Under the pieces are notes generated by a model. The model saw only the letters and a list, made by a program, of their open reading frames with translations, was not told where the DNA came from and ran no database searches. 64,000 nucleotides of DNA from Acridotheres tristis (Eukaryota > Chordata > Aves > Passeriformes > Sturnidae). Below are positions 1 to 15,000 of this stretch, piece after piece. Position 1 is the first letter of the stretch; every line of letters starts with the position of its first letter. The stretch is from positions 2,954,501-3,018,500 of the forward strand of contig CM072891.1 in NCBI GenBank assembly GCA_037013685.1. Reading direction: 5' to 3'. The translations under genes were made by a program, and so were the position numbers.

Positions 1-3000
1 TATCATCCTCCTGTGTATCATTCTTGTTGGCATTATCTGTGGATTAAAATGCAGTATTTTTAAGGCATCAAATTTTCATCATAAACACTTCCTATTCTGA
101 GCAGTTTGCTAAATATATAATCAGAAATACACGATTTTTTCCTACAAATTTAGGCATATTCACAGAAACTATAGACCACCTGGGAAAAAAATCATGTCTC
201 ACAACTGTCTAAAAATTAGTGAGGTTTTTTTAAAGAGGGTACCTCAGCTCAGGTATTATTCATGCATTTGGAAAGGCTTAACCCTGATCTCCAGTCTCTA
301 TTATGTGGTTTTACTCCAAAAGAGCCAACTCCTCTATAAACTGATGTGGAAATTAAAGGCCCCCTGTAATACCTTTAAGAGAGCATCTAAGCTCTACTTT
401 AAATAAAGTGGCAAGCATGGCCAGGGATTAACATCACAGCCTCTCTGAGAACCACTGGCACTGCTCCTTGTGTGAGAGCAGTGAACAGAATACTCTGTCT
501 CTTCTACCAGCCTTGACACACACAGGAAGGAATCCCCTTTTGATTACCAGTAGACACATTCTCAGCTTAGTGTACAGCCTATGCCTAATCCCCTGTCTTT
601 CCAGTATAATTATTAATGCATACTCTACTATAACTGATTATGTAATCAGAGTTGTGCTCAGGTTATATAATAGTAATACACACTGCTATAAGTAAGAAGT
701 TTGAAAAATATTTGTGATGGAAATACGTAGAATTCCAAAATGTGCAATTCATCACTGCACTTTTGCCTTCCACCTCTAGCAGGCGACCTCAGCTACCTTA
801 AAACACCACCTTAAAATACAGGATGCAAAGATGAGAAAATACAGTAACTTCACTTATAAGCAATCTTGGTTTGCTTCATATCAGGGGCAAGAACACAAAT
901 AAAGCTAATAGCCAGACAGTGATGTTATTATTTTATGATTCTGTGATTATCATTATTACGTGATTGTAACATAGTAGCACTTCAAGGCTAAAATGCACCT
1001 GAGATTTTCCAACACAATAGTTTTTCATTAGAAACGCCAATGCATTAAAGCCTAAGTGTTTTGTAAGAGGCAATTGGTTTTGGCCAGTTTCCAGTTAAGA
1101 CAGAAGATTTCTTGCCAGGTTGCTGTCAGTTTACTTAACAGGCTCCACCAGAGTCTGCATTTGTAGGTCCACAGCCCTTAATACAGGCAAAATGTTGTGA
1201 ACTTAGGAACAGACTTTCCCTATCCATTTGGTCACAAACTCACAACGTGGTTCTACCATGTCCAGCCTGAAGACAGGATCCAGAAAGAGTAGCACAAAAA
1301 ACCCAAAGTCATTTTCTCACAAGAATTATCTGTCCAAGTTCAGGAAGACAGAAAAAAAAAATCCAATTTTCTGTTTTCATTTGTCTCACAGGCAATTTCA
1401 GTATCTAATTTTTCTCCATTCTCACCAAAAATCTTTGGAAATCTTTTTCCTACATAATGGAGATTCTGCACTTCAGTCAGTTAACTGCAAACCAGTTTCA
1501 CAACAATGACACTTTCTACAAAAATGCTTGGCCAAAACCTGAAAACCTCATTAAGGTTTTACATTGAAAAATGACATTTGAGATGATCTCTGCTCACACA
1601 AGTATTCTAGGCAAATCTGATCCAACTTTTCCATTTTAAACAGGCTTGAGGCTTCTGAAACAAAACACAATACTACTTTTACCAGAAACAAGACCAGTAT
1701 GAATCAGGTACTAAGACATCACATTCATGCAAAGTCTAACTTACCCTTAACCCAGGTAAAGCTGTAAGTGGAAAGCCTTCAGGAAATGCCAATATATGGA
1801 AGCACCACCACCCCAATCTGAGTTGACAAGACCACACTTTAGGGAATATTACTACAAGGTAGAGAGAATCTGTGTAGCAGAAAGAAAGGGCAGTTTGAGG
1901 ATCTTCCTTGAGGAAGAAATGTAAAAGATTTTTAGAAGGAGATTGGAAGTAACAGAAAGGAAAGGCAGATGATAATGAGCCAAAGACATGGTAGAAGAGG
2001 AAACCAAAAATAATCAACACAGAAATAGCAAAATCAAAAGACAAATATGTAGCAAAGTACATCAGTACATTGCTACATTTTGTAGCAAAAACTTCGCAGG
2101 ATTTTTCTGTCAAGGAGTAAAAATTATAGAAGAAAACACCTTCTAGGAAATTTTAACATAAAAACAATTATGAAAGTCCCCAAACACTTAATGTTATCCA
2201 AAAATCTGCTCCACCTTGCTTTATTTTGGTAGTTTGCATAAATCAGAAATGTATTTTCAATCTTCTGAAGTTCTGACATCTCATATTGTCAACAGAGCTC
2301 TAGCATCAAGTTGCTCTCAGCGTGGCAGCCATTACACCCCCTTAAAACCTGAAAGTAAATGTATGTTTAAATATGGGGGAGAGGAGTATTTATTTTTACT
2401 TCTTCCAATTGAGAGAAAGCAAGGCTTTCTTTCCTCTAGGAAGACGTGCCCTTAGTCACCATGAGAGTAGCAGAAAGGGAACCTGAACACAAAGGCACGG
2501 TGAATTAGGGAAACAGGTTGGCAGGTTCACAATGTTTCAGAAAATAGGAAAAAAATACAGCTTGTTCAGGTGATACTGGAATATTAAATGTTTAACAAAT
2601 GGAGTGGGAATGTAAGAAGAAGCATTTTGAAGGAGAAATAAGAGAAAAACATGCACGACAATAATATCATGAAAAGGTGTAGATCAGAAAACACTGCGAA
2701 GAAAAATCAGGAACCCTGCCAAGAGAGAAAACTGTCAACTTAATTGATCTTGAACTTATTCCAAAGGCAGAGAAGAATGGATGATGTAGGGCCACTACTG
2801 AGCAAGAAGGAAGAAGAGATATAAGTTAATCTTTTACCCCTCCTCTTCCAAATTTCAGTAGTCTCCAAAGTATGCATGACTTTTTAAAACTCCAACATTC
2901 ATCACAGTTCTTCTATTCCCATTCCAGTCACAAGTAAATATTGAAAAAAAATAAATCCAAGAAAATGAAGAAAAAATTTGAAGTTATACACTTAACCACT

Positions 3001-6000
3001 GCTCCTCTGGTCAGCTCTTTTCTTCCTTTCTTTTTTATAGTGACTTTAAAAAGATACAAAACATTAGTTCAGTACTACAGCACAATCCCAACAATATTTT
3101 TAGGGTTCTATTACTGTATGTGCTGTTTTAATAGGAAATAGATAGCAAGAAAAATAAAACTTATAGAGAGCATCAAGGATCCCTTTGGTACCTTCTCTGC
3201 CTAAAGCTATCTGCATTTTCTTTACAATTCAGATTCCACATCTTTAAAAGTGTACATCAGAGTAAGCTGAAGATTAAGTTTTCTGGCATTGTCAATATGT
3301 GGCTGCACCACAGAGAAGACAATGCCTGTCTTCCTTTATTATCCCTTCTCACTAATTCCTCAACTGCAGTCTGATTGTTTTGGCATTCTCCAAGATTAAG
3401 AACAACCTGATTATTTAAATCAGGTTTATTTAGAAGACAATGCTACTTGAATCAGAATTTCCCAAATTGTGTGTTGCCTAAACTAAAAAAAAGCACCTCC
3501 AGAATGCTTTCTTTGTACGGATTAATTTTATCTTGAGGGTTCTCAGTCACATGCACCTTCTCTAATTAAGGTGCTACAATTATTTACTATGGGCTTGTCT
3601 TTTTTAAGACAGAAATTGAAGTTTCAGGGGTCTGATGTGTCTAAAATTGCAAATAGTACTTATCATGACCTGTGCCCTCGGTACAAGTGAGTATGGATTG
3701 CAGTGAAAATATCAGAGAAAAAGGAAGACAGCTATTTAAAAAGAGCAGAAATATTTTGTTAACCAAAGAATCTACCAGCCAAGTCGCAGCCTCAGTCTAG
3801 ACCCACAGAAACTGAGTAACGCAAAAAAGACAGTTTAAAGAGAAAAAAACATCAAAACAGCAGACAGGGACATTAGAAATGGTAGAAGTTCAGAGGCATC
3901 CACATTCATTAAGATTTCAGTCCCTTTCCAGTTCTCAGAGCAGACATTTGGACAATGGGCAAATTGAGCTGACTTACCCATTTCAAATTAAGTGTGGTCT
4001 TCCCACAAATACCTCTGTCTCACTCAGCAGAAGCAAAATATTTATATTAATCTTTCAATCTGAATTGTTATTCTATTGACAAATATCCTTTTTCAAATGA
4101 GAATTGTTCATTGCTCAACGTTTTAAACCAGTGCCCTCTGTTTACATGGCATACTATCATAGTGTTCCAGTGTAACTGTATACTTGGGAGGAAGAGGTCA
4201 AGGATCCTAACCTCATTTCAACCAATATCAAAATAACAAGAGACTTGCAAGTGTGGCCTCAGTCAAGAGTTCTTAACAAGACAGAATTAACAAACTAAGT
4301 TGAATGTACTTTGCATGTTTTAAATGTCCATACAAACAACAGTGCAACATCCTGTGAAACAGACCAACCACTGAAACATAATGGAAGTGACCAAAGAGAT
4401 GGATGAATCCTGCACTTCACTGGAATAAGAAGTTAGGCAGTAGAGATGACCCTTGCCTCATACAGATAAAATCACTCAACTAAGGAAGTGAAAACTTATA
4501 TTCTAATTCAGTGTGGACAGAACCTTTTCTATACAAAGAAGAAACAAAAAGCTTGAGGAGAAAACAATATGGATGGATTCTGTAATTTTTCAGTTTGAGT
4601 GGAAAACTGTAAATGAGAATACTTTCCACCCAAAAGGAATCCATACCACTTAAAACCTAACGATCAGCTCAGGTCTCAGTTCTTCAATAGAAGTTTTTAA
4701 GCATCCTTTAAAAAAAACCCAAAAAACAAAAAAAGGCATAATATACCTGCTACCTTATCAGAAAACCATAATTTAGATGAAAGAGAGAATGGAGAGCAGG
4801 ATGAGAAGAAACTTTCCTATGCAATCTTAAATCACTTAAATACAATTTACTAATTTCTTCAGTTAAGGTATTTTACCAGCAGGTTGCAATTGTGTTATCC
4901 TCTTAGCACATCACATAGCTCACAGAGTGCTAAATGGAGCAGGGAGAAATTGTTGACAGACTTTAGAAATAAGGGAAACTTCCTAGGAACTAGGAGTTGA
5001 ACGATGCTTGCCACAAATCAGCATGCTTGTTGAAAACAAGCCTGGAAGCAAGGAAGCTCTTGCTTTTGAATTTACTATTTGTTTAAGTATTTTATTACTA
5101 TTTTTGACATGATATGTTGCTTTGATGAAATACAGAAGTCTAATACCTGAAAGACTAATGTTTCTGCAAATTTGACTCATGCTTAAGTCTGAAGTAGGTT
5201 AACTACTAGTAACTAGAGCAGGCTATTCTAATAGTCTGCTAACATACAGTACATGACATGATCTGCAGCACGCTTTGTGTCTAATGCACACTTTAAGACT
5301 GGAGAGCACATCTTTCAAAATACTGAACTATATTACCTTGCATTTCTACTGCAGCAAGGAAAGAGTAGCTCCTGTTCTATACTGCACTACAGCCATGTTA
5401 TATAATGTGACAAACCTTCTTGTAAGTTTTTATTTCTCAGGAATATTCTGGCAGCCAAAATTCTGACAGTCTAGTAAAATAATTACTGAGAAAATGAATA
5501 TTCTAAGGCTGGAATGTCACACACATAACTGTACTGGGAGCAACTGATAAGAAAACAGCACTGAGAATATCCACTAACTGATGGAGCAGCAACTATGAGG
5601 TGAAAGAAGAAACTAATAGACTGAACAAAACTTCCCAGTGAAACACCCCATCATCCTATGAATAGAAAAATTTAGCCCATGAAACTGTTACTTACCAATG
5701 AAATGGCACTAGGCTGCCAATTAGATGTGGCACTCCCACATTTTATGTTGCATAGGTTTCCAGCTTCCTCATGTGCCTGGTACAAAGTGTGTGTACATTT
5801 GTTATTGATCTTCTTTTTCCACTTCAAAAATGGAAAAAAATTACCATTGCAGAATCAAGAAGTAACAAATTATGAAACATCACACACCCGTGAGACCTTT
5901 TTGATTAAGTTCCTTCCCAGGGTGTTTCAACAGACAATGTTTAATACAGTATGATTAAAATCTGATTTTCCAGATTATTTGAAGTAGAAGATATATAAAG

Positions 6001-9000
6001 AAGAATAGGAAATTATGCATTTGCCCCTTTTAGATTCTCAGCTGCCTGTATCTGCAACTTATACAATAAATTTAATATTATATATACCCAAACAGTGTCA
6101 AGAGTAACCATATCACATGAAACTGGATGCTTTAGCAAAACAGCATGGATCATGAAGTTCTCAAAACAATTAAAATAGACATGTGGAGAAGTAGTTTTTT
6201 TTCTATTTTTTTCCAATTTATGATTTCAAATAAGCCCTCTCCTCTTTCTGTGCAGTTACAAAAACAGTATCACTAAAACTCAAAGAAATACTTTCAAGTA
6301 TTTATTATATAAATGTTTTACCACTTTTTCTTAGGGGATGAAACTGCTTATTTTCAAGCTCACAAAATAAGCATTCAGGAAAATACACAAAGTATTGACA
6401 ATTAGAAAGTGTTATACTATAAAACTGAATTGCCATAGTCCTCCTGCTCCACAAAAGTTAGTTCATGCAATAGCATTTTTCCATTTTGAGAAACAGGGTA
6501 CTTGATGTCAAGATATTAAAACCATCTCAGAACTAATAGCACAGATTTAGTATTAAAAAGAAGATCTAAGTATCAGGGTAAATCTTCCTTTGAAAGCATT
6601 TATTGATCTTTCCTTCATCGCACTGTTCACCATTTCTGTAAAGCAATACATTTGAGAATGGTGATGTAAGCAATGAATAAGTCACAATGACAAGTGAGTA
6701 ATAAATAATGACTGACAGAGTTTCAGAGAACACAGGACTGGTCTCCAAAGGATAAGGATAATCCTGAAGGTGGCCAAAAGGGTTATTGTAGCACAAAACC
6801 ATCAAAATTACTGGAACTGTGCAGTAGTCTAAAGAGGGTTAGGACAGGTGAAAAAAAAAAAAATACTGGACGAACTTCAGCACAATGACACATGACTAAA
6901 CAAACAAGAAAGTTTAATAAATTCATGCCAGCAATTATAAACCAACAGTACCTAGATCTGTAAAATCACAAACATTACAATTTAAACTCAAGTCCTACAA
7001 AGTATTATATATCTATATAGATTATTTGTGATACATTGGCCAGGGAATTCAGAAGTTGAAAAAAGCCAAGACAATAAAGCCAGTTAGTTTAATGTACCTC
7101 GTAGATGACATATTCTGTAATAAACTGTGCTTTCACAAAATACAATGGTATCACTGTTCTAGATACCAGAAGTACACTACAAAGAAAAAAAAAGGGGGTG
7201 GGGTTTGTGGATAATACAGAAGACAGCAAAGCAAAATGCCTAAGGAATGCAGAATAAACAGGTCTGTAAGATAATATTTCAAAGGAAAAGTGTTAATTTG
7301 TTTTCAGTCCACAACTCCTCAATATCTATGTCACTTCACTGTAATTTTATCTGTATTTCTGGAGGATATTATATATATTTCTGGTAGTTACAAAAACAGG
7401 CCACCAAGTCATCAAGTAAAGCCTAAATACTAATATTTTCCTTTAAAAATATTATGTCATTAAAGATTTTCTCTCATGTGATCAAGTTCAAGAGAAGGAA
7501 TTTCTCAAGTAAAATTTTAAAAAGGCTTTAAAAGAATACCATAAAAAAAAAAAAAAGGAAGCCTTAAAACTTAAGTCATAAAGGCATAATAATATGCCCT
7601 AGGGTCATAAAAAAAAAGTCTCTCAAATATCTCCAGCAAGAAAAGTCATTATTTCTTTTGGTATGTCAAATGATGTTCCAGTTAAAGTGCAGTATTTGTT
7701 TTTCCTCATGTAACTAGTATTATTGTGTAGGCAACTGTTAACCACGTAAACTGGAATAGGTATTTATTATTTTATGTATAAAACATATATACCAAACATT
7801 CAGTCTTCACATTTTTTATTTCAAAATTAAAGACATACAAAAAATGAAAATTAAGACAATCATCAGAAATACCCTTAACTACTCTGCATCATTTTGAATT
7901 TTATGAAAGGACATTGAAGTTTATTTAATGATCTTAAGCAAGTTATTTGAAAACAACTACTTTCAACTATAGATTTTCCTTAAACACATACTCTATTAAA
8001 GATTTCAGACACAGATCACATAATCCAACTAAATGAAAAGAACCATGGTACTTTAGGGAAAGGCAATGATTATAGAGTGGGTAAAGCCACTGACATTTTA
8101 AGTAAAAACATAAAAGCATGTGGACTAAACATGACATTTCCTATAAGCATCTGCACTGGCTGCTTTGTCACTTCTTTGCCCAGTTTGGTTAAATTGTGTC
8201 AGCTCTCAGTAGACAGAAAAGATGTAATGCATTGCCTCCAATATAGTAATCAATATTTATCACTATTTTAATTATGCTGAATCTTAACTGGCAAGTTTCA
8301 TTGCAATAAAATACACTTTATTAATTTTTTCCAAATAGACATCTTATCTATCACAAAGGTTACAGTTTAAAATTAAAACCTTCTATCACTGCTAACCAGA
8401 TCACACTTATAACAAATCACCTGTATTTGTTTGCTTAAGCAAAATATTATTTCTATGAAGAATTCATTTTCTGAGCAAAATTCCCACTGATCTGTAAGAT
8501 ACATTTATTGTAAAGGAGTGAACTGTGACAAAGTTCCATCAAAAATATTAAAATAATCTCAAAGTACCTATTTAAAGTAGAAATTTGTATTGTCTTTTTT
8601 TCCCTAATATTCATTCCTCATACCCTTCTTTCATGAAGTAAACTTCAACATCACTTTAAAAATTATAAAAATCTATTGTTTGATTATACTGTTTAAAAAA
8701 CACCCCACCTGCTTTACCATAAAAACCCTCTGATGAACGAAGATCTCCAACCAGCCCCAATATTTAAGACTAACAATAATTATACAATTGGTGCAAGAAT
8801 TAGGCTTGATTCAAAGTTTCTGTTAAATTTAAAGTGAAAGAAAGTAATTTTAAGCAAATTATGTTTATTGTAGAGTTACTTGACCACTTTACTTTTCTGC
8901 CAGAAGAGTAATAATTGCTTTACTCAAACAACATGGGTAACATTTCTACTTCTGAAATTTCATTATATTACTGGATATAATATAATAAATACGGGCTATT

Positions 9001-12000
9001 TTCTGGATTAGTCAGTGCACATTATGCCACAACAGCTGCTTCTGCCAGTAACATTTCAGTATAAAAAAATCCTGTGGCAAAAAGCAGACATAGGACTACA
9101 GGCTAGTGATTACCCATAATATAGAAAAAAAATCAAAGCTCTACACACTACACTTCTAAAGGATCTCACTTCCTAATTTAATATTAAATTAGTCCTCCTC
9201 ACCATTTAATACCATATCTCAAATATTGCAAGTGGTTTGTGATGTATTATTTATTCCACCAAAATTCTTACCACTTGTTACACAGAAGAACGGGTCATCA
9301 AAGGTAGAAAGCTCATGCATTTATCCATCTACTGTTCCAAATGAACTAAGGCATGTGGTCAGTCATGTGCTTTACACAAATCATTAGAGATACAGGAATG
9401 TTTTGAATAGTCATCTATGGTTACATCATTAACTATAATTTACTGCAATGACTTATGAATTTCATTTCATGGAAGTCCATTAAGAGTGTGTTCTACATGT
9501 ACATTAACACTCCCCATCATAAAGTAAGCCATTTAACTTTTCAGAGAGTGACTTTTATGATGCTGTTACAGAAGCAACTAATTGGAGTTAAAGCATTTAT
9601 TTTTTAAAAGGTCATTCTTTTTTATTGCAGTTTATAATATTTAAATGGCAGCTCATGTGTGTGAATGAACACGTATGTGAATGCAGGGAACATGTGTGTT
9701 CAATACTGAACCTCTCCAACAAGTTCTGTAGAAAACACAGACTAAAAAGTTATTTGCATATTAAGCTTCAATGATTTAAAAGAGAAATCTAAATTGTAAA
9801 TGAGTTTTGGAGACAAATCAATGCTAATGAACAACAATTACTTCAGTCACTGTGTGAATTAAAACAACATCATTAATAAAGCTTAGGTGCGCTGCTGGCA
9901 AGCATGTCTTTACTCCCTGGTAGATCATGTAAGATCTAAATTAGGAGAAGCAGCAAGCACAAAGAAAGTACATTTAAAATTATTTTGTTTTGAAGCTCCA
10001 CTTCAAACAAAAGCTTCAGGAAAGCCTAGAAAACTCAGAAAATCCCATCCAGGCACTTTGACTGCCTTGAATGAATGCCTGATAAAATTTCAGATTTGCA
10101 CTAGATAATGACAGAAGATCTTGTAAACCTAGATGAGTCAGAACAGCCTCTTTTGTTCCCTTCTTTCTGCATATGAAAGAGTCAGTGAAAAATCAGAATC
10201 TTTCCTCAAGAAAAAAAGGGGCTTTTCTTTCAGCTAAAAATAGGTCTAAACATCCTGTTCTTTACCTAAATGCTCAAAACCAGCTGCAGGTAGCAACCAT
10301 TTCGGAAGAAACTACAGAGGGCACTGTTGTATCAGTTTTTAAGAGTCACAGTGGTGATAGGGCCCAAGTACAGAAGATTGTCAGGAAAATAAATAACTGA
10401 CTAAAGAAAGAATCTGGAGTTAGGAGCACATGCAAATGCACTAAACCTAAAACAATAATAAGGCAAGAACATTGAAGCTGTATTTCTGAAGGAAAATGGA
10501 CTGAAAGAAAAGTTCATGTAACAGACTGTCAGGCTGATAGGAATACTGCAGTGCACACACTTGGCATTTTCCTTTGTAGTGCTTTCTATGGAAAAGGTAA
10601 CTAATCATAGTACCGCCTTATCCTTTGCAAACAGCAACCTATTACTGGAATCCCACTTATAATCAATATGAAAATGAGTGATGAGTGTTATGCAATTCTT
10701 CCACAGGCAGAATTTATCAACAGAAAGAATATCTTCACACTATACAGGCCTTTTATAATGTAAAAGGCCAGTTCTGTTTTATTCATTTTCATGACAATTA
10801 CAAATCAATCATTTCTATTTTGAAAGCAGTAACACCGGTGCAATATAAACCAGATTAAATCCCACCCTTTCCAGAAGAATTACCTTTAAATATACCGATC
10901 AAAACCAGCAAGTGTCCAGCTGAAAATAATGTAACCCTGAAATTGCTGTGTGTTTGAAATTCATATGAAAGGGGAAATTACATTAAATAAGTCAGCAAAA
11001 ATACCTTAGTAAATTTATGCAAAATTATTTTTATATAACAAATGGGCTTCAGAGATACAAATATTTATGAAAACAAATTTGATAAATGTTTTACAGTTAG
11101 TTTACACGAAAGTTTGCCTTTGATCTTATTTTATTAGAAATAACCCCAATTACATTTTTTAAGCACTAATAAATTTTGAAATGTATTTTAGGAATGCCTA
11201 ATGAGAATTGCAAATAATATAGAATAGTCAGCTACAGCACAGTACAGAAGAGCTAATGTTTTTTGTATTTTTCATTTTTTATATTTTAAAAACATTATTA
11301 AGATGTCAATTAAGAAACGGAAGCACTGAAATAAGATATAGATAGTATCAATCATTTAATGCGACTTCAGAGAAGAAAGGTGTTACTTTTTTCCACATCG
11401 TGGTGGCAAAACCCTCAAGCAGCAAAAAAAACCACACAGGACTTTTATGAACACTGACTCGAACTTGCATTTAAAGAGTACATGGAAGGTAATTTGAAAT
11501 TAAGTTAGGCAATGATTTCATAATAAACCAAAGAAAAAATATTAACAAAGAAGATGCTCAAGCAAATGAAACATACCAGAAAATTGTCTAAAAGCTATGT
11601 GAATGAATGAACAAAACAAACAAAATCAAAACCACAGACGGTGCCTGTGGATACTCACTCACATCCACATCCATAAGAACTGTGATGGTAACTGTGAAAG
11701 AACTGTGTCTCTAAGCATGCAAAGACAGATGTACTACATGAAAGGAAACTGCCACAGAAAATGAAAATCTAAATTTTTTTAGAAATTGCAAAACCAGACT
11801 ACATAAATATATTGACTAAGCAAGACCTCAGCTCCCTCACAGACACTGAGACCTAGAATTTCTAAGTGATTTAAGTAATTGTTTCAAGCAGCTTATTAAT
11901 AAAAAATTATAACAAAAACCAATGTTCATGTCAGAAATGGGTTTCATCCAGGCTTTGCCACTTCTGCCTTCCAAACAGACCCTGTATGTGTAATGCTAAG

Positions 12001-15000
12001 TAGAAAAGTTTGCCAAATTTAAAATTCATATAAATTGACTTTAGCCCAATTCTGTTCCTAAACCAGAATTATTTTAAAATTGCTTAACATTCTACCAGTT
12101 TAGTAATCTCTTTTCATTAGCATTGTTTCCGGCAGTATAGTTATGCTAAAATAAAGTTTCCTCTTTATTTATTGTTTCCAGCTATTGGTAAAAATTTCAC
12201 TAATATTACTTTTATACACCTTTTTTAAGTGGATATGATTGCAGGTAGACAGGTAGTTTGCATACATGTAAAAAAAGGTAGCAATTTGTTAGATGCACAG
12301 TACTGATAAAAGAAATGCATAAATGTCTATTAATTTACTACATATACTCTGTGACACTAGGTGAAGTTCTCAAGGTATAAAACATCTTCCTTCTATGTAA
12401 AACAACTATATTTGAAGGCAGAAATTTGCAGTGTATTCCTAGAGACACGCAATTGGATACAAAGGGGGCTGCTTCAGAGACTGTTGTATCTATGCACATC
12501 AGTTAAATACAATTCAAACGATGAAAAAAGTTTTGATAATGTTTACAAAATTGACTTAAACATCTTAATGCATTTTTCCATTTAACTACAATAATGAATG
12601 CCAAAATGTTACTAGATAACTCTCTAAATATTCAAGATATTTAACAAGATATTTAAGGTTCCTTTCTCCCTATGCAATAGAACACATTAAAACCAATTTT
12701 ACTATCGTAATTTATTCAAAGCTTGATTATGAGCAATAGCTGCGAGAAGAAATACAGCATTGTTGATTCATACACAAGCATTTCACTTAACTGCATTGGA
12801 TAATAGCTGTGCTCCTAAAGGAGTATAAAAGCAAAGTGATTAGAAGTCATTACTGTTAATTAGCATTCACTTTACACTTATAGGGATGAACCTTTTCTGT
12901 GTTGAACAACGGAAAGCTTTTACTGAAGTCTATCAAACCTGGTCAAGGTAGGCACTGAAATAAATGTCAGTGACCAGTAAACTGAATTCAAAGCAACAAT
13001 AACAAAAAAAAAGCAAAACAAAATCCAAGGATGTATCATCATCCAATTAGTGAGATTCAGTTTTTAAACAGGAAAAGGTCTGAAGGGAATGAGTAAAACT
13101 GGAAACTCATACTTCACATTCTGCAATCTCACTGATAAAAGGAGGAAATGTGTGTTTATCAAACTTGCTGCGAGTGCACAGTTCATTTGGCGTCCTGTAA
13201 ACAATGCCTGGCTGTCCATTCCCAAATGCATGTGAGAATCTTGCAACCCAGAACATCATATTCAGCAGGCAAGGTCACACTAGAGATGCCCTGGAAATGG
13301 GAAATTAGGAAAACCTGGCAATCAGAGGTTTCAAACTGACCAGAATAAGCCCTCAGGGTTGCTTACCATCTTTCACCACCAGCCTGACTGTCTCTGCTTA
13401 TTCAGTATTAACACAACAAGACAGGGAGTGAGTGGAAACAACTCCACACACCTAACAGGGAGAAATGCAGTGACTTTTTTGTTTACATAGAGCTCAACAT
13501 TTCTCACGGTAAGAAACAACCTCAAAGATACTGCCAAAGATCCCCTTCTTAAAAAAAAAAAAAAAAATCAATCAATCCTGACCCTGCCTGAACTGGTCAG
13601 ATGAGACATACAGAATTCCAGGCATACTGTTGATTAATAATAATCTCCTTGTTCCCATCTCATTTTAAAATGTATACAAAACTCCCCCAACAACTAAATA
13701 AACCCTGTGTTTTGAATGAAACAAGATACATAATTTTTACACTGCTTAAATCACTCCAATAACTATGTAACCATGCAATTACTTTTTACTCTCTTCCCTT
13801 CATTCACACTTTTATTCACTGCTAATGGCAACAGTCATTCCCGAGGTGGAGGAAGTTATGGAACTCCAATGCAGAATTAATTAAAAGAAAAAATATCAAG
13901 TCAATTAAAAAATGTAATCATTTAATACAATGAGGGCAAAGTGGCAACCCAAATCCTTGCAGATAAAAATTCACTCATTATAAAAGGAGGAGGAACCAAG
14001 ACTATGAAAAAACACAGCAAATATTTTCTCCCCCCCAAAAATTCTTATTTTATCAAAAAGCACAGTCATTATTTCTTGTCACTGCAGGCAGCCACTTCAC
14101 ACAATTTCTAAAAATTCCCATTTAACTTGCATGTCTAAAGACAAAAAGAACTTAGCTCCAAGATGTGGTCCCCAAATGTTCATTAAATCTACTAAATGAT
14201 TACTAAAGGCCCCAGTCAGTAACTTCTATTGTTTTATCTATCACGGTTTCCCTTAACTGGGCATTGAAGTTTTTTACAAGTTTTTTTTTTAATACTTATG
14301 GTATAATTTCATTTGCCATACAAAAATTATGTGTTTCAACTGTTGAATTACATATAAAGGTAATCTATCAATGTATCAAGGGCACAGTGATTTGCAATAA
14401 TCACAATGTAGGCAAAAAAAATTATGGAGGAGTGACTATTTTGAAAATCCAGCATGAAGAAAAGTACTTCTTCGTAAAATCTAATCTTTCTCCAAAATGC
14501 TGAGAAATACAACTCTGAGGAATGAATCCATATATCTACAGACACTTCAAATCGTAACAGGGAAAAGACCAGATTTTCTTCAATGAAATCATGGGACATT
14601 ACCAGAATGGAATTCTGCTGCATGCTTCTTAACTCTCTGAATACTATAAGTGAGAGGGGAAAGCTACCTACTATGTCAGAACCCATAAACTACAAAAGCA
14701 ATTGGTGAAGGGCATGCTGAGGACCTCAGATAACAGATTCTTCAAGTCAGTCAGGATTCTACAACTAGTAATTATTTGGCCTCTTCCAGACTCGTAAGAA
14801 ATTCTGCAAACCTTATTTGTATGAGTCAAGAGCACACTCCTAGTCTCTATCATGTACATACTACAACCGAAGCCATGTATACCACACATCTAAAAACCAA
14901 GTGATTATTCCCATATACTTTACAGTTTCTTTCATACGTGTCTTGTAACAGAAGACAAGGAAGCAATAGTGTGACAGACTACTATATTTTGGATTTATTA

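Noticed and set aside
935..955. ATGATTCTGTGATT, resembling a CR1 terminal octamer
   Set aside because: The preceding sequence shows no CR1 3' region, so the short match is probably chance.
9887..10400. Two adjacent plus-strand frames (73 and 75 codons) that look hydrophilic and protein-like
   Set aside because: They are in intron 3, antisense to DPH6, with stops between them and no recognisable domain. I could not support a gene or a retrocopy.
14348..14686. 112-codon minus-strand ORF in intron 3
   Set aside because: No similarity to DPH6 or any known protein, no adjoining splice pattern. Length is within chance for this much AT-rich DNA.
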